Positions 15,740 to 24,466 of a stretch of DNA of 35,430 nt are shown here, piece by piece. Numbering within the stretch: the stretch's first letter is position 1; the number at the start of each line of letters is the position of its first letter. The notes under the pieces were generated by a model that was given only the letters and a program-made list of their open reading frames with translations, was not told the DNA's origin and made no database searches. Made by a program: the position numbers and the translations under genes. Source of the DNA: Immundisolibacter sp. (GTDB lineage: Bacteria > Pseudomonadota > Gammaproteobacteria > Immundisolibacterales > Immundisolibacteraceae); assembly GCF_041601295.1 (NCBI RefSeq), contig NZ_JBFIII010000017.1, forward strand, positions 1 through 35,430, read 5' to 3'.

Positions 15740-16305
15740 ACGTCGGCATCGCCCGCTCACCCAGCGGCGCGCGGCGCTGGCTGATCCTGGACCGCGATGG
15801 CGTGATCAATCATGACAGTGCGGACTACATCCGCAGCGTCGCCGACTGGCGACCCATCCCTGGCGCCCTGGAGGCCATTTCGCGCCTGAGCGCCGCCGGC
15901 TTTGGCCTTGCCGTCGCCACCAACCAGTCCGGCGTCGGGCGCGGGTATTTCAGCCTGGCAACGCTCAATGCCATCCACGCCCGCCTGTTGCAGGCAGTGA
16001 CGAAAGCCGGTGGGCACATCGAAGCCATCGCCTACTGCCCGCACACCCCGGCCGAGTCCTGCGGTTGTCGTAAACCGGCTCCCGGTCTGCTGCTGCGCCT
16101 GATGGCCGACTGCGGCTTTGCGCCCGCCGACTCGGTCATGATCGGGGATGCACAGCGCGACCTGGAAGCCGCCCGCGCTGCCGCAGTGGCATGCATCGCG
16201 GTGGGTACGGGAGCATCGGAACTGGGCACCCGCCATGGTGTGCCCGCCTTCGCCGATCTTGGAGCCGCCGCCGACTGGCTGCTGCAGGGGCACTGGCCAT
16301 GCTGA
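15736..16305 (+). CDS. gmhB: D-glycero-beta-D-manno-heptose 1,7-bisphosphate 7-phosphatase
   Basis: The 189-residue HAD-superfamily phosphatase has all loops: LDRDGVIN (nucleophile Asp and acid/base Asp near residue 20), TNQSGVGRG, a Cys/His zinc cluster (YCPHTPAESCGCRKP) and IGDAQRDLEAAR. It removes the 7-phosphate in ADP-heptose synthesis for the LPS inner core, which indicates a Gram-negative cell. GTG 15736 is used as start because it overlaps the glyS stop by 4 bp and gives the usual GmhB length. The 3' end overlaps plsC by 7 bp. Confidence 0.92.
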   Translation: MNVGIARSPSGARRWLILDRDGVINHDSADYIRSVADWRPIPGALEAISRLSAAGFGLAVATNQSGVGRGYFSLATLNAIHARLLQAVTKAGGHIEAIAYCPHTPAESCGCRKPAPGLLLRLMADCGFAPADSVMIGDAQRDLEAARAAAVACIAVGTGASELGTRHGVPAFADLGAAADWLLQGHWPC

Positions 16306-17033
16306 CGTTACTGCGTTCGCTGGCATTCTCGGCCGGCATGCTGGTCACGGTCATCATCTATGGCGCACTGGTGCCGCTGGTGTCGGCGCTGCCGTTTCGC
16401 CATCGCTACGCCTTTACCCGGCACTGGGCCATCGTCAACCTGCGCTGGCTGGAGCTGACTTGCGGCGTGCGTTACCGGGTGGTGGGCCGCCAGAACCTGC
16501 CCACCGGGGCGGTGGTGGTCCTGTCCAAACATCAGTCCACCTGGGAGACGCTGGTCTTCCAGGAACTGTTTCCGCCCCTGGTGTGGGTAATGAAGCGGGA
16601 ATTGCTGTGGGTGCCCTTTTTTGGCTGGGGCCTGGCCATGGGTCGGCCGATAGCCATCGATCGCGGCGCCGGCCGGCGTGCCATGGAGCAGTTGCTGCAA
16701 CAAGGTCAGGCACGCCTCGCCGACGGCCTGTGGGTGGTGACCTTTCCCGAGGGCACGCGCATGCGCCCAGGTGAGCGCGGCCGGTACCGAGCAGGCGGTG
16801 CCCTGCTGGCCGTACAGGCCGGCGTGCCGGTATTGCCGGTGGCCCATAATGCCGGCGAGCTATGGGGAAAGCGGCGGTTCTTGAAGCACCCTGGCACAAT
16901 CACCGTCGCAATCGGCCCGCAGATAGTCACAGAAGGGCGGGATGCAACAGCCGTGCTCAGCGAAGCCGAAGAATGGATTGAAAGTAGTCTTACTGGCATA
17001 ATGGGCACCGCGCGCACCAAACGGAGCCCGTAG
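16299..17033 (+). CDS. plsC: 1-acyl-sn-glycerol-3-phosphate acyltransferase (PlsC/AGPAT)
   Basis: The 244-residue membrane enzyme has an N-terminal hydrophobic segment (residues about 7-30). The acyltransferase motifs are KHQSTWET (the HxxxxD/E catalytic block, here with Glu) and FPEGTRMRPGE, followed by VPVLPVAHNAGELW. It acylates lysophosphatidic acid to phosphatidic acid at the inner membrane. ATG 16299 overlaps the gmhB end. It closes the glyQ-glyS-gmhB-plsC coupled unit; a short GC hairpin at 17063-17078 (AGCGGC/GCCGCT) might end the transcript but lacks a clear T-run. Confidence 0.92.
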   Translation: MLTLLRSLAFSAGMLVTVIIYGALVPLVSALPFRHRYAFTRHWAIVNLRWLELTCGVRYRVVGRQNLPTGAVVVLSKHQSTWETLVFQELFPPLVWVMKRELLWVPFFGWGLAMGRPIAIDRGAGRRAMEQLLQQGQARLADGLWVVTFPEGTRMRPGERGRYRAGGALLAVQAGVPVLPVAHNAGELWGKRRFLKHPGTITVAIGPQIVTEGRDATAVLSEAEEWIESSLTGIMGTARTKRSP

Positions 17034-17171
17034 GCAACCAACGTCTGTGGCCTACCGCACTGAGCGGCCAGGGCCGCTTGTGTACGCTGAACCCGATTCG
17101 CAGTAATGGCATCTGGATCGCCTTTCGGATGGCTACGTCTCCAACCCTAAAATGACCAACGAGGGATCGTA

Positions 17172-18167
17172 ATGAACACAAAGAAACAGCTGCTTGTGGC
17201 CGCTGGCCTCGCCGCGCTCAGCGCCAACGTGCTGGCCACCGACCTGGATGACCGCTGGTATCTGTCGGCGGGCGCCGGTTATGTATTCCCGGATGACAAC
17301 CGTGACAGGATCAGCACAGGATGGGACGTTGAAGGTGCCCCGTCAGCGTTTCTTGGCGTCGGTAAAACGATCAACGAGTGGCTGAATGTGGAACTGAATG
17401 CCAAGGGCCACAGTTTCGATCTGGGCGGTGGCAACGGAAATTGGGACCAGTGGGGCGCCACCCTGGACGGCCTGATCTTCTTCAATCGCAATGCCAAGTT
17501 CAGCCCATATGCCGTAGTCGGCGCCGGCATGATGCGGTCCGACACCAAACTCGACAACGCCGATGGCCCGATCGCCGAGGCGGGTCTGGGCTTCATGCAC
17601 ACGCTGAACGAGGACGGCGACACCCTGCGCGCGGAAGTGCGCCATCGCTGGGATTTTGCCAACCTGGACGTGCCGGGCGGCAACAAGAACCACAACGACT
17701 GGGTGTTGATGGTTGGCGTGACCATCCCGCTTGGCAAGCGTCCGGAAGCCCCCGCGCCAATGCCGGTCGCCATGGCTGAGCCAGCGCCACCACCGCCACC
17801 ACCGCCAGCACCGGTCACTGAAACGGTCGTCCTCAAGGACGTCAATTTCTGCTTCGACTGCGACACGCTGTCGGCACAGGCACAGCAGAAACTCGACTAT
17901 GACGCCATGGCTATCGTGGAGCATCATCCTGATGCAACTTTCGAGGTCGCGGGACACACCGACTCGATTGGCTCGGAGATGTACAACGAAGCGCTTTCGC
18001 AGCGCCGAGTCGACAGTGTGCGCACCTACCTGATCCAGAAAGGTGTTGACGGCAGCCGCATGACCGCTCGCGGTTACGGCGAGAGCCAGCCGGTGGCCGA
18101 CAACGCTACGGCCGAGGGCCGGGCGCAGAACCGCCGCGTCGAACTGCGTATCACCGAGAGTCGCTAA
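17172..18167 (+). CDS. OmpA-family outer-membrane protein
   Basis: The 331-residue protein has a signal peptide (MNTKKQLLVAAGLAALSANVLA), an eight-strand-like beta-barrel (about 23-190, with strands such as RWYLSAGAGYVFP and KFSPYAVVGAGMM) and a Pro-rich linker (APPPPPPPAP). The C-terminal OmpA/MotB peptidoglycan-binding domain has VAGHTDSIGSEMYNEALSQR, RGYGESQPVADN and AQNRRVELRI. It anchors the outer membrane to peptidoglycan and may act as a slow porin. A cysteine pair (FCFDCD) sits at the usual FDFD position of the domain. GAGGGA precedes the ATG, and a strong terminator follows directly. It is a monocistronic gene. Confidence 0.93.
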   Translation: MNTKKQLLVAAGLAALSANVLATDLDDRWYLSAGAGYVFPDDNRDRISTGWDVEGAPSAFLGVGKTINEWLNVELNAKGHSFDLGGGNGNWDQWGATLDGLIFFNRNAKFSPYAVVGAGMMRSDTKLDNADGPIAEAGLGFMHTLNEDGDTLRAEVRHRWDFANLDVPGGNKNHNDWVLMVGVTIPLGKRPEAPAPMPVAMAEPAPPPPPPPAPVTETVVLKDVNFCFDCDTLSAQAQQKLDYDAMAIVEHHPDATFEVAGHTDSIGSEMYNEALSQRRVDSVRTYLIQKGVDGSRMTARGYGESQPVADNATAEGRAQNRRVELRITESR

Positions 18168-18208
18168 AACAATAGGCCGGGGGCGCGCCTCCGGTCGTTG
18201 ATTTCGAG

Positions 18209-18240
18209 AAACCCGCGGTTCAAGCCGCGGGTTTTTCTTT
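18209..18240 (+). terminator. Rho-independent terminator of the OmpA-family gene
   Basis: A 10-bp perfect stem AAACCCGCGG (18209-18218) / CCGCGGGTTT (18225-18234) with a 6-base loop is followed by a T-rich run (TTTTTCTTTTTT). Confidence 0.93.
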
Positions 18241-18330
18241 TTTCGAGGCAGCGCTGTGGCCTCAGGCGTACTACCATCCTCCCCGCACGGTCTTACGTGC
18301 CAGACTTAAAAAACGACGCGGAGGAGGCCC

Positions 18331-19104
18331 ATGAGCAACAACGTCTACCCCGGCCTGCGGGACCGGGTGGTCATCATTACCGGTGCCGGCCAGGGTATTG
18401 GTCGCGCTTACGCGCATCATTTCGCCGGCCAGGGAGCCATTTCGGTAATCGCCGAGTTCAATGCCGACGCCGGGAAACGGGTTGAGGCCGAAGTCAAGGC
18501 CGACGGTGGCCGGGCCTTGTTCGTGCAAACCGACGTCGCCGACGAGGCCTCGACCAAAGCCATGGCGCAGGCGGCCTTGGACGCTTTTGGCCGTATTGAC
18601 TGCCTGATTAACAACGCTGCCGTGTTCTCGCGCATCACCATGGGGCCGTTCTGGGAATTGCCAGTCGACGAATGGCGCCGCGCAATGGACGTCAACATCA
18701 CCGGCGCCTTCCTGTGTGCGCGTGCCGTTGTGCCGACCCTGCAGGAACGCCGCTTTGGCCGAATCATCAACGTCTCTTCGGCCACCGTTCTTATGGGCCG
18801 TGAGAACTACCTGCACTACATCACGTCGAAGTCGGCCATGATCGGCATGACGCGGTCGATGGCGCGCGAACTCGGCGATTGGAACATCACTGTCAACACC
18901 TTCTGGCCGGGGGTTACCAAGACCGAGATAGAGCGCCCATCGGTACCGAACGAAGTGTTCGAACGCATGACACAGATGCAGTCCATCAAGCGCCTGACCG
19001 GCACTGACGATCTGGCTCACGGCGTCATGTTCCTGTGCTCGGACGATGCCGGCTTCATCACCGGGCAAAGCCTGCAAGTCGACGGTGGCCTGACTTTCAT
19101 CTGA
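18331..19104 (+). CDS. SDR-family NAD(P)-dependent oxidoreductase
   Basis: The 257-residue classical short-chain dehydrogenase has the cofactor glycine motif TGAGQGIG near residue 17, NNAA at about 91-94, catalytic Ser in NVSSATV and the YxxxK pair (YITSK, about 165-169). It ends with the usual GQSLQVDGGLTFI. A strong GGAGGAGG site precedes the ATG. The substrate cannot be read; 3-oxoacyl-, alcohol- or cyclohexanol-type oxidation are all possible. It lies alone between a terminator and nadE. The related catabolic genes at the right end of the window are 9 kb away. Confidence 0.9.
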   Translation: MSNNVYPGLRDRVVIITGAGQGIGRAYAHHFAGQGAISVIAEFNADAGKRVEAEVKADGGRALFVQTDVADEASTKAMAQAALDAFGRIDCLINNAAVFSRITMGPFWELPVDEWRRAMDVNITGAFLCARAVVPTLQERRFGRIINVSSATVLMGRENYLHYITSKSAMIGMTRSMARELGDWNITVNTFWPGVTKTEIERPSVPNEVFERMTQMQSIKRLTGTDDLAHGVMFLCSDDAGFITGQSLQVDGGLTFI

Positions 19105-19175
19105 CCCTGCAAACCGCGGCCAGACAACCGGCTCGGCGGACGCGACGGTGTTACATTGAGTCCACTGTCTGCCCG

Positions 19176-19190
19176 GTAAGCGTCGCTTAC
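19176..19190. promoter_or_regulatory. 15-bp perfect palindrome upstream of nadE
   Basis: GTAAGCG-T-CGCTTAC is an odd-centred perfect dyad ending 28 bases before the nadE ATG, in a position suited to an operator. I do not recognise it as a known NAD-regulator site. Confidence 0.35.
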
Positions 19191-19218
19191 GTCACCCCGC
19201 GTTAACCCAAGCTGAATA

Positions 19219-20856
19219 ATGGCCCGCGAACTCGTGCTCGCCCTCGCCCAGATGAACTGTCTGGTCGGGGACATCTCCGGCAACGTCGACAAAATCATTG
19301 AACTGGCTGCCACGGCCCGTCGTGAGCACGGTGCCGATCTGATCGTGTGCCCCGAGCTGGCCATCACCGGCTATCCACCAGAGGACTTGCTGCTACGGCC
19401 CGAGTTCATTGAGCGCTGCGAGAAAGGCCTTGAACGTATCCGCCGGGCAGTCGGCGGGATCGGCGTGGTGGTGGGCTTCCCGCACCTGTCCAAGGGCGAG
19501 CTTTACAACACGGCTGCCGTGCTGCGCGACGGCGAGACCTTGGCGCTCTACCACAAACACCTGCTCCCCAATTACAGCGTTTTCGACGAGAAACGCTACT
19601 TCCGCGCCGGCAACCGGCCGGCGGTGTTCGAGCTGGCGGGCGTGCAGGTCGGCCTCACCGTATGCGAAGACATCTGGGGTCCGGCCCCGATGGCGCAAGC
19701 AGTGCGTGCCGGCGCACAGCTGGTGGTCAACATCAACGCATCGCCGTTTCACTTCGACAAACAAAGCCACCGCGAAACGGTGATCCGTGAGCGCATCACC
19801 GTCACGCCTGCACCGGTGGTTTACGTCAACATGGTCGGCGGTCAGGACGAGCTGGTCTTCGATGGTGGATCGCTGGTGATGGACGTCCAGGGACGCATTA
19901 CCCAGCGCGCGCCGGCCTTCGAGGAAGGGCTTTACCTGGCCCGGTTTCGCCATGGGCGCAGCGGCCTGGAGCCCATTTCGGGCGAGGTATCGCAGATCGA
20001 CCCTATCGCCAGTGTGTACCAGGCCCTGGTCACCGGCGTACGCGACTACATCGGCAAGAACCGCTTCGCGGGCGCCATTGTCGGCCTGTCCGGTGGCATC
20101 GACTCGGCGCTCACCCTGGCAGTGGCTGCCGACGCACTCGGCTCGCAGCGCGTGATGGCGGTCATGATGCCCTCACCGTATACCTCGGGCATGAGCCACG
20201 AGGATGCGCAGGCGCAAGCGCAGGCACTGGGCGTGCACTACAGCACTATTTCGATCACGGACACCGTGAACAGCATTGAAGCAGCCCTGGCGCAGGAATT
20301 TCGTGGCGCGGCGCGCGACACCACCGAAGAGAACATTCAGGCCCGTGTGCGCGGGGTACTGTTGATGGCGCTGTCGAACAAAACCGGCAAGCTGGTGCTG
20401 ACCACCGGCAACAAAACCGAGATGGCCGTCGGATACGCCACGCTGTACGGCGACATGGCGGGCGGCTTTGCCGTCATCAAGGACGTGCCGAAACTGCTGG
20501 TGTACAAGCTCTCGCGCTACCGCAACAGCCTGTCGCCGGTAATTCCCGAGCGTGTGCTGACACGACCGCCAACTGCCGAGCTGCGCGACAACCAGACCGA
20601 TCAGGACAGCTTGCCGCCGTATGACGTGCTGGATGCCATTCTTGAACTGTACGTGGAGCAGGACCGCTCGGCGGAGGACATCGCCCGCAGCACCGGGGCC
20701 AGCCTCAAGACTATCCGCGAGGTGATCGGCATGGTTACCCGCAACGAATACAAGCGCCGCCAGGCCGCTCCCGGCGTGCGTATCAGCCAGCGCGCCTTCG
20801 GTCGGGATCGCCGTTATCCGATCACGTCGGGCTTCAAGGAGCCGCGTGCTGATTAG
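19219..20856 (+). CDS. nadE: Glutamine-dependent NAD+ synthetase
   Basis: The 545-residue two-domain enzyme joins an N-terminal nitrilase-type glutaminase (about 1-260) to a C-terminal NAD synthetase (about 265-545). The glutaminase triad is visible: Glu in CPELAITGYPPEDL, Lys in YHKHLLPNYSVFDE, Cys in GLTVCEDIWG. The ATP-pyrophosphatase P-loop is LSGGIDSAL, followed by LTTGNKTEMAVGYATLYGD. It converts deamido-NAD, glutamine and ATP to NAD+ in the cytoplasm. The two-domain, glutamine-using form is of normal length. The gene appears to have its own promoter region and is followed by the ribosomal genes after about 100 bp. Confidence 0.96.
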   Translation: MARELVLALAQMNCLVGDISGNVDKIIELAATARREHGADLIVCPELAITGYPPEDLLLRPEFIERCEKGLERIRRAVGGIGVVVGFPHLSKGELYNTAAVLRDGETLALYHKHLLPNYSVFDEKRYFRAGNRPAVFELAGVQVGLTVCEDIWGPAPMAQAVRAGAQLVVNINASPFHFDKQSHRETVIRERITVTPAPVVYVNMVGGQDELVFDGGSLVMDVQGRITQRAPAFEEGLYLARFRHGRSGLEPISGEVSQIDPIASVYQALVTGVRDYIGKNRFAGAIVGLSGGIDSALTLAVAADALGSQRVMAVMMPSPYTSGMSHEDAQAQAQALGVHYSTISITDTVNSIEAALAQEFRGAARDTTEENIQARVRGVLLMALSNKTGKLVLTTGNKTEMAVGYATLYGDMAGGFAVIKDVPKLLVYKLSRYRNSLSPVIPERVLTRPPTAELRDNQTDQDSLPPYDVLDAILELYVEQDRSAEDIARSTGASLKTIREVIGMVTRNEYKRRQAAPGVRISQRAFGRDRRYPITSGFKEPRAD

Positions 20857-20897
20857 TGTGCTGGCGCCCGGCGTGCCTATCCAGTGCGCAAGGCTTC

Positions 20898-20906
20898 TGG
20901 TATAAA
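20898..20906 (+). promoter_or_regulatory. Extended -10 promoter of rpmB-rpmG
   Basis: TGGTATAAA at 20898-20906 fits the extended -10 pattern TGnTATAAT, about 55 bases before the rpmB ATG. No good -35 is needed or seen. Confidence 0.55.
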
Positions 20907-20960
20907 TGCCGGTCATTTTCTCGTCGGCAGCTGTGTCGGCGCGGTCTGCGGAGATTTTTC

Positions 20961-21197
20961 ATGTCCAGGGTTTGCGAGGTCACCGGCAAGGGACCTATGT
21001 CCGGCAACAACGTGTCCCACGCCAACAACCGGACACGGCGACGTTTCCTGCCCAACCTGCAGCGCCACCGCTTCTGGCTGGCGGCCGAAAAGCGTTACGT
21101 CACCCTGCGCCTGTCGTGTCGGGGTATGCGCATCATCGACAAGAAAGGCATCGAAGCCGTAGTGGCCGATCTGCGCGCCCGCGGCATCAAGCCCTAA
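20961..21197 (+). CDS. rpmB: 50S ribosomal protein L28
   Basis: The product is 78 residues, the same length as E. coli L28. It begins MSRVCEVTGKGPMSGNNVSH, with NNRTRRRFLPNLQ and the C-terminal KKGIEAVVADLRARGIKP. It is a structural protein of the large ribosomal subunit. ATG 20961 is chosen because it gives the exact family start; the frame is open upstream but unrelated there. rpmG follows after 21 bp, the standard bacterial pair. Confidence 0.97.
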   Translation: MSRVCEVTGKGPMSGNNVSHANNRTRRRFLPNLQRHRFWLAAEKRYVTLRLSCRGMRIIDKKGIEAVVADLRARGIKP

Positions 21198-21218
21198 GGC
21201 CTCACGGAGAACTCTGCC

Positions 21219-21374
21219 ATGCGCGAGAAGATAAAGCTGGTGTCCAGCGCCGGAACCGGGCACTTTTACACCACCACGAAAAACAAACGCAATACGCCGG
21301 ATAAGCTTGAGATTCGTAAGTTCGATCCCAAGGCCCGCGCTTACGTCGCCTACAAGGAAGCCAAGATCAAGTGA
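21219..21374 (+). CDS. rpmG: 50S ribosomal protein L33
   Basis: The 51-residue product starts MREKIKLVSSAGTGHFYTTT, continues KNKRNTPDKLEIRKFDPKAR and ends KEAKIK, a complete L33 of the Cys-free type (no zinc-ribbon cysteines). ACGGAG is the ribosome site about 8 bases before the ATG. It is co-transcribed with rpmB. The ABC cassette begins 40 bp further on, after a GC-rich hairpin-capable stretch (GCGCGG/CCGCGC, about 21379-21394) without a T-run. Confidence 0.97.
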   Translation: MREKIKLVSSAGTGHFYTTTKNKRNTPDKLEIRKFDPKARAYVAYKEAKIK

Positions 21375-21414
21375 GCTCGCGCGGCGAGCCGCGCCGCCTG
21401 CCTGTTAGGCCGTT

Positions 21415-22362
21415 ATGACAGCCGAGGTTCTGATCGAAGTCGACGGCGTCAGCCGTTCTTTTGGTAATCGCGAAGTCCTTCGTGATGTGAGCTTCAGCGT
21501 GGTCAAAGGCGAAGTACTGGGCTTTCTGGGCCCAAACGGCGCCGGCAAGACCACCACCATGCGGATTCTCACCGGCACCCTGGCGCCCAGCGCGGGACGC
21601 GTCACGGTGGCGGGAATCGATATGCTGGAGCAGCCGGTGCGCGCCAAAGCGCAGCTCGGCTACCTGCCGGAAACCCCGCCTCTGAACCGCGACCTCACGG
21701 TCGACGAGTATCTTGATTTCTGTGCCCGGCTGCGCCGTGTGCCAAGCCGCTCAGTGCGCGCGGCGCGGGAACAAGCCAAGGCGCGCTGCGGCCTGGGGGA
21801 GGTAGGAAGGCGTCTGATCGGCAACCTTTCGAAGGGTTTCCAGCAGCGCATAGGCATTGCCCAAGCCATCATCCACAACCCGCTGGTAGTCATCCTTGAC
21901 GAACCCACGGTGGGCCTTGATCCGATTCAGATCAAGGAAATCCGGGCGTTGATCCGTGATCTTGGACAGGCCCATAGCGTCATCCTGTCGACCCACATAC
22001 TTTCCGAGGTGCAGGCTATCTGCAGCCACGTGCAGATCGTGCGCCGCGGCGAACTGGTACTGAAGGCCGGCATCAACGAACTGAGCAACCACCTCACCGG
22101 CGCCCACCTTGAAATTGGCTTGCGCCGCCCCCCAACGACGCTGGAACTGTCCGCCATTCCCGGTGTGGACGGCGTGCACCAGCAGAATGATCGCTGGCTT
22201 ATCCACTTCGCCTCCGACGCCGACCCAACGGATGCGTTGGTGCGTCACGCCGCGGCGGGTGACTGGGGTCTGTACGAAATGACCCGGCCCCGGCTGTCGC
22301 TGGAAGAGGTCTTCCTGGAACTCGCCGGCGACGACCGGCCGGTCGCGGAGCAGGTGGCATGA
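21415..22362 (+). CDS. ABC transporter ATP-binding protein, GldA-like
   Basis: The 315-residue ATPase has Walker A GPNGAGKTTT (about residues 39-48), signature LSKGFQQRIGIAQA and Walker B VVILDEPTVGLDP, followed by the H-loop STHILSEV. The LSKG variant and the C-terminal extension (about 220-315, no further motif) are typical of GldA/NatA-type exporters. It energises the permease encoded directly downstream (ATGA overlap). In this four-gene set (ATPase, permease, GldG-like, DUF4340) the transported substrate is unknown; the set is named after Bacteroidetes gliding genes but is widespread in non-gliding proteobacteria. Confidence 0.93.
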   Translation: MTAEVLIEVDGVSRSFGNREVLRDVSFSVVKGEVLGFLGPNGAGKTTTMRILTGTLAPSAGRVTVAGIDMLEQPVRAKAQLGYLPETPPLNRDLTVDEYLDFCARLRRVPSRSVRAAREQAKARCGLGEVGRRLIGNLSKGFQQRIGIAQAIIHNPLVVILDEPTVGLDPIQIKEIRALIRDLGQAHSVILSTHILSEVQAICSHVQIVRRGELVLKAGINELSNHLTGAHLEIGLRRPPTTLELSAIPGVDGVHQQNDRWLIHFASDADPTDALVRHAAAGDWGLYEMTRPRLSLEEVFLELAGDDRPVAEQVA

Positions 22363-23117
22363 GGCCCATGCTCGCCATCGCTGGACGCGAACTGCGGGTG
22401 TTGTTCGCATCTCCCTCGGCCTGGGCCATGCTGGCGGTGGTGCAGGCCATCCTGGGCTACTTGTTCCTGACCCAGCTTGATCTGTACATCCAGCTCGGCT
22501 CACAGCTGATGGCACTGCCCGATCCACCGGGACTGACCGAGATCATCGTGCCGGCCCTGTTTGGCAGCGCCGGCATCGTGCTGCTGATGGTGGTACCCCT
22601 GATCACGATGCGCAGCTTCGCCGAGGAGCGGCGCAATCAAACGCTGTCGCTGCTGCTGTCGGCACCCTTGTCGGTAACCGGCATCGTACTTGGCAAGTAC
22701 CTGGCATTGATGGGCTTTCTGACACTCGTCACGGCACTGACCGCGGTGATGCCAGCGAGCCTGCTGCTTGGCGCACAGCTCGATCTTGGTTTGCTCAGTG
22801 CCGGGGTGCTCGGCCTGTGGCTTCTGCTTGGAAGCTTTGCCGCACTGGGCCTGTTCATCTCGACCCTGACCTCGCACCCGATGACGGCCGCCGTGAGTAC
22901 CTTTGGCGTGCTCCTGCTGCTGTGGATTCTCGATGCGGCGAGCAGTGGCGGTGGCCAGAGCAGCGTCCTGCTGGGGCAACTGTCCATGCTGAACCATTAC
23001 GATCCGCTGCTGAAGGGCGTGTTCGATACCGCGGACGTGGCGTATTTCGCGTTATTCATCGTCCTGTTTCTGGGCCTGAGCGTGCGGCGCCTGGACGCCG
23101 AACGCCTATCCGGCTGA
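22359..23117 (+). CDS. ABC-2 type permease, GldF-like
   Basis: The 252-residue inner-membrane protein has six predicted helices: about 19-38, 60-84, 107-130, 140-165, 172-193 and 225-245. The family hallmark RSFAEERRNQTLSLLLSAPL lies after helix 2. It is the membrane channel of the exporter and pairs with the upstream ATPase, whose stop it overlaps by 4 bp. The GldG-like gene begins 5 bp after its stop. Assignment to the GldF group rests on motif and context. Confidence 0.9.
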   Translation: MRPMLAIAGRELRVLFASPSAWAMLAVVQAILGYLFLTQLDLYIQLGSQLMALPDPPGLTEIIVPALFGSAGIVLLMVVPLITMRSFAEERRNQTLSLLLSAPLSVTGIVLGKYLALMGFLTLVTALTAVMPASLLLGAQLDLGLLSAGVLGLWLLLGSFAALGLFISTLTSHPMTAAVSTFGVLLLLWILDAASSGGGQSSVLLGQLSMLNHYDPLLKGVFDTADVAYFALFIVLFLGLSVRRLDAERLSG

Positions 23118-23122
23118 CCCCG

Positions 23123-24466
23123 ATGGCTGCTCCCCGCTCAACACGTTTCGCGTTACGGCTACAAGGCGCGGTGGCGGTGCTGTTATTTGTGGCGCTCATT
23201 GGCCTGCTCGGCTATCTGGCCGAAACCTATAATCAACGCTACGACTGGACCGTGAACGGTCGTAATTCGCTATCGGTGGCCAGCCACCAGGTGCTCGACA
23301 AACTGCCCGGACCGGTCAGCGCCACCGTTTTCGCCCGACCCAACGCCGAGCTCCACACCCGCATCGACGACCTGCTGCAGCGCTATGCCATCGCATCGCC
23401 CCGGTTCACGGTCAAGTTCGTCAATCCCGACCAGGAACCGGCGCGGGTCAAGGAACTTGGCGTTCGGGCCGACGGCACGCTGCTGCTGGAACTTGGCGAG
23501 CGGCGCGAGAAGGTCGAACAACTCGACGAGCAGGCAATCACCAACGCGCTGATGCGGCTGTCACGCTCCGGTGAACGCAAGCTGATGTTCCTGTCCGGCC
23601 ATGGCGAGCGCAGCCCCGATGGCGAGGCCAACCACGATCTTTCCACCTTCAGCACGGCGCTACGCGCCCAGGGCGTGGCTTCAAGCCGCCCGGACACCAC
23701 CAGCGGCACCGAGCTGCCGCCCGACGGAACGCTGGTCCTGAGCACGCCGCAGGTGGACCTGCTGCCGACCGAAATCGCAGCCATCCGCCGCTTTCTTGAG
23801 GCCGGCGGCAACCTGTTGTGGCTGGCCGAACCGGGACCGCTGCATGGTCTTGCGCCAATCGCGGACGACCTGGGTCTGAAGTTTGTGCCCGGTACGCTGA
23901 TCGACCCGGTCGGACAAGTACTCGCCGGCAGCGCCCACTTCGCTGTTGCCAGCGGGGAGAATTACCGCTTTCACGAGGCCCTGGCAGGGTTTGAGTTCAC
24001 CACTCTGTTTCCACTGGCGGTGGGCCTGGAGCACGAGCAGAAGACCCCGTGGACCGCGACCGATCTGATCGAGGTCGCCGGCGCTGGCTGGGCCGAAATC
24101 GGTCCCATCACCGACACGGTGGCCCTGGACGAAGGTAAGGATCTGCCTGGCCCGTTCATCCTGGCCGCTGCCTTTACCCGCACCCAGGGTGAGCGCGAGC
24201 AGCGCGTGGTGGTCATCGGCGACGGCGATTTTCTGTCGAACACCTATATCGGCAATGGCGGCAACCTGAATCTGGGCCTGAACCTGGTCAACTGGCTGGC
24301 CGCCGACGCGTCATTCATCAACATCGCGCCACGCACTGCGCCGGACACGGCACTCAAGATGTCGCGTGATGACAGCATGTTGATCGGCTTTGGCTTCCTG
24401 TTCGGCCTGCCGGTGGCTTTCGCCGCCGCGGGCCTGGGTGTCTGGTTGCGGCGGCGGGGACGCTGA
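23123..24466 (+). CDS. GldG-family ABC transporter auxiliary protein
   Basis: The 447-residue protein is anchored by an N-terminal helix (about 15-37) and a C-terminal helix (about 418-440), with a large periplasmic domain between them. The domain starts YDWTVNGRNSLSVASHQVL, a typical GldG/intraflagellar-transport-52-like opening. It includes LMFLSGHGERSPDGEANHD and RRFLEAGGNLLWLAEPGP and ends VVIGDGDFLSN. It is thought to be the extracytoplasmic partner of the ABC-2 permease. ATG 23123 is used; upstream frame continuation is only the permease's shadow. Its TGA overlaps the start of the DUF4340 gene (TGATG). Confidence 0.9.
   Translation: MAAPRSTRFALRLQGAVAVLLFVALIGLLGYLAETYNQRYDWTVNGRNSLSVASHQVLDKLPGPVSATVFARPNAELHTRIDDLLQRYAIASPRFTVKFVNPDQEPARVKELGVRADGTLLLELGERREKVEQLDEQAITNALMRLSRSGERKLMFLSGHGERSPDGEANHDLSTFSTALRAQGVASSRPDTTSGTELPPDGTLVLSTPQVDLLPTEIAAIRRFLEAGGNLLWLAEPGPLHGLAPIADDLGLKFVPGTLIDPVGQVLAGSAHFAVASGENYRFHEALAGFEFTTLFPLAVGLEHEQKTPWTATDLIEVAGAGWAEIGPITDTVALDEGKDLPGPFILAAAFTRTQGEREQRVVVIGDGDFLSNTYIGNGGNLNLGLNLVNWLAADASFINIAPRTAPDTALKMSRDDSMLIGFGFLFGLPVAFAAAGLGVWLRRRGR

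Noticed and set aside
17063..17078. Terminator after plsC
   Set aside because: The GC stem AGCGGC/GCCGCT has a very small loop and no T-run, so it was not listed as a terminator.
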